Shown here in pieces: positions 63,138 to 64,000 of a stretch of 64,000 nt of DNA (positions are counted from its first letter, which is position 1; the number at the start of each line of letters is the position of its first letter). The DNA is taken from assembly GCA_963924555.1 (NCBI GenBank), contig OZ004582.1:4650001-4714000 (forward strand). The letters run 5' to 3'. The stretch is from Crambe crambe. Taxonomy: Eukaryota; Porifera; Demospongiae; Poecilosclerida; Crambeidae. A program made the position numbers and the translations under genes. The notes beneath the pieces were generated by a model. The model had not been told where the DNA came from, ran no database searches, and saw nothing but the letters and a program-made list of their open reading frames with translations.

Positions 63138-63739
63138 GAGTGTTAGTTGTTTACATAATTCTGATTAATGGTATGCAATTTATTTAATTGCTAAGATTCC
63201 AGACATAATAGCTAAGTGATTCATTCATGGACAGAAAAAAAGCTCTGCCAATAACAAGGACCAAGTAGCTAGCTAGCTGAATAAGTAGAGCCTGAAAGCC
63301 TGCTGAGCTAACTGTATACATGTAGGAATGAAAGCTGCATGGCTAATACATGTAAATAAATACGTATGTCAAGGAGTATGTAGAAACTGATTGATACAAT
63401 CATCCTTCACAAGGATGCTAGTAGCTACATATAAATGTGAACCTGTAATGCTTGCCATAAAGCACTTAGCTAGCTAGATAGTGTAGAGGTGACCTACTAG
63501 GCCAACAATTCACTCAAATGCTTACAATCCACTTTGATAAAAGGTAGTGGCAGAAAAAGTGCTATGCACACAACACTGTTATTACAACGTGGGCAACCTG
63601 GGCATGATATAGTAACCATATATAAAAATGCTGACCACATGACAAACATAACAACCACTCCAGCATTTCCCATAATTAGATATCTACAAAAGCACATGAC
63701 TGAAATTCCATAAGGAAAGAATTTCCTGACAGCATCTTC
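63030..63739. other. 3' flank of F with ATT microsatellite
   Basis: The stretch includes an uninterrupted ATT repeat of about 21 units (63,073-63,137). Nothing else is recognised. Confidence 0.6.
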
Positions 63740-63946
63740 ATGGAAAAGAGCTCTGTGGCCATTATCTTTCTTCTAATCACCATAACATATTTCACTCCTA
63801 GTCTTTCATGGAGTCCAAGTGAGTCAAGACACCAGACTACAGAAGCTGCCACTCGAGCTTACCAAGCACTTGAAGGCATCTTTAACTACTACTGGAAATC
63901 TGATCCTCTTGCCACCAAAATCAAGTTCCTGTTCATATGTGGACAA
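63740..63946 (+). CDS. First exon of a secreted protein (runs off window)
   Basis: ATG at 63,740 opens MEKSSVAIIFLLITITYFTP, a good signal peptide. The following residues include AATRAYQALEGIFNYYWKSD and FLFICGQ, then a donor at 63,947 (gtaggt) or 63,951 (gtgggt). The aromatic and Cys-Gly-Gln pattern reminds me of secreted glycoside hydrolases such as family 76, but one exon is too little to be sure. It does not resemble the receptor families next to it. Confidence 0.5.
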
Positions 63947-64000
63947 GTAGGTGGGTGGGGGAAACCGCGTTCAGAGAATGAATGCAGTTGTAATGATCAT

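Overview
The window looks like nuclear DNA of an early-branching animal, most likely a demosponge of the Amphimedon kind. The genes have many exons, with mostly short introns carrying ordinary GT..AG borders. Several domains are animal-specific: an EPLIN-type LIM domain, Ig, fibronectin III, sushi/CCP and Death. The DNA is AT-rich and full of small inverted-repeat DNA transposons, tandem repeats and poly-G runs. The organism assignment is inference, because no rRNA or mitochondrial marker is present.

Layout. 1-6.1 kb holds the 3' part of a LIM-domain actin-binding gene (+). 6.3-15.1 kb (receptor 2a, +) and 35.1-42.8/43.9 kb (receptor 2b, +) are two copies of an Ig-FN3 single-pass receptor whose cytoplasmic tail is built from 30-60 nt exons. 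The rest of the non-transposon coding DNA is a second receptor family: signal peptide, Ig-like domain, FN3, CCP, CCP, transmembrane segment and a short tyrosine-bearing tail. Copies are A (16.5-19.6 kb, -), B (28.1-32.0 kb, +), C (45.2-47.4 kb, +, decayed), D (49.3-53.4 kb, +, broken in CCP2) and E (56.3-58.9 kb, +, intact). Directly behind E lies F (59.4-63.0 kb, +), which repeats only part of FN3 plus both CCPs. F then continues into a different transmembrane segment and a long tail with two ITIM-type tyrosine motifs, a Death domain and a proline-rich PxxPR end. The exon phases would let the 5' half of E splice onto F. At the right edge a new secreted-protein gene begins (63.74 kb).

Between A and B sits a 6.9 kb DNA transposon (20,728-27,663) with about 80 bp inverted ends and a perfect 9 bp target duplication. 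It carries a decayed RecQ-type helicase on + and a decayed ZAD-like zinc finger plus DUF6589-type protein on -. Two related elements are nested inside it. At least three further short elements in the window share its end type and 9-10 bp duplications, and two of the five short elements keep only the ZAD-like first exon. This looks like one coherent transposon lineage.

The receptor genes appear to have grown by tandem segmental duplication. The [receptor 2 + inverted CCP receptor] pair is duplicated, the second CCP copy being only a relic. The C/D/E blocks repeat with their flanks, so several transposon insertions can be compared with their empty sites in the paralogous block. Together the genes look like a fast-evolving cell-surface recognition cluster (immunity or self/non-self). 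That role is inferred from architecture and turnover, not shown.
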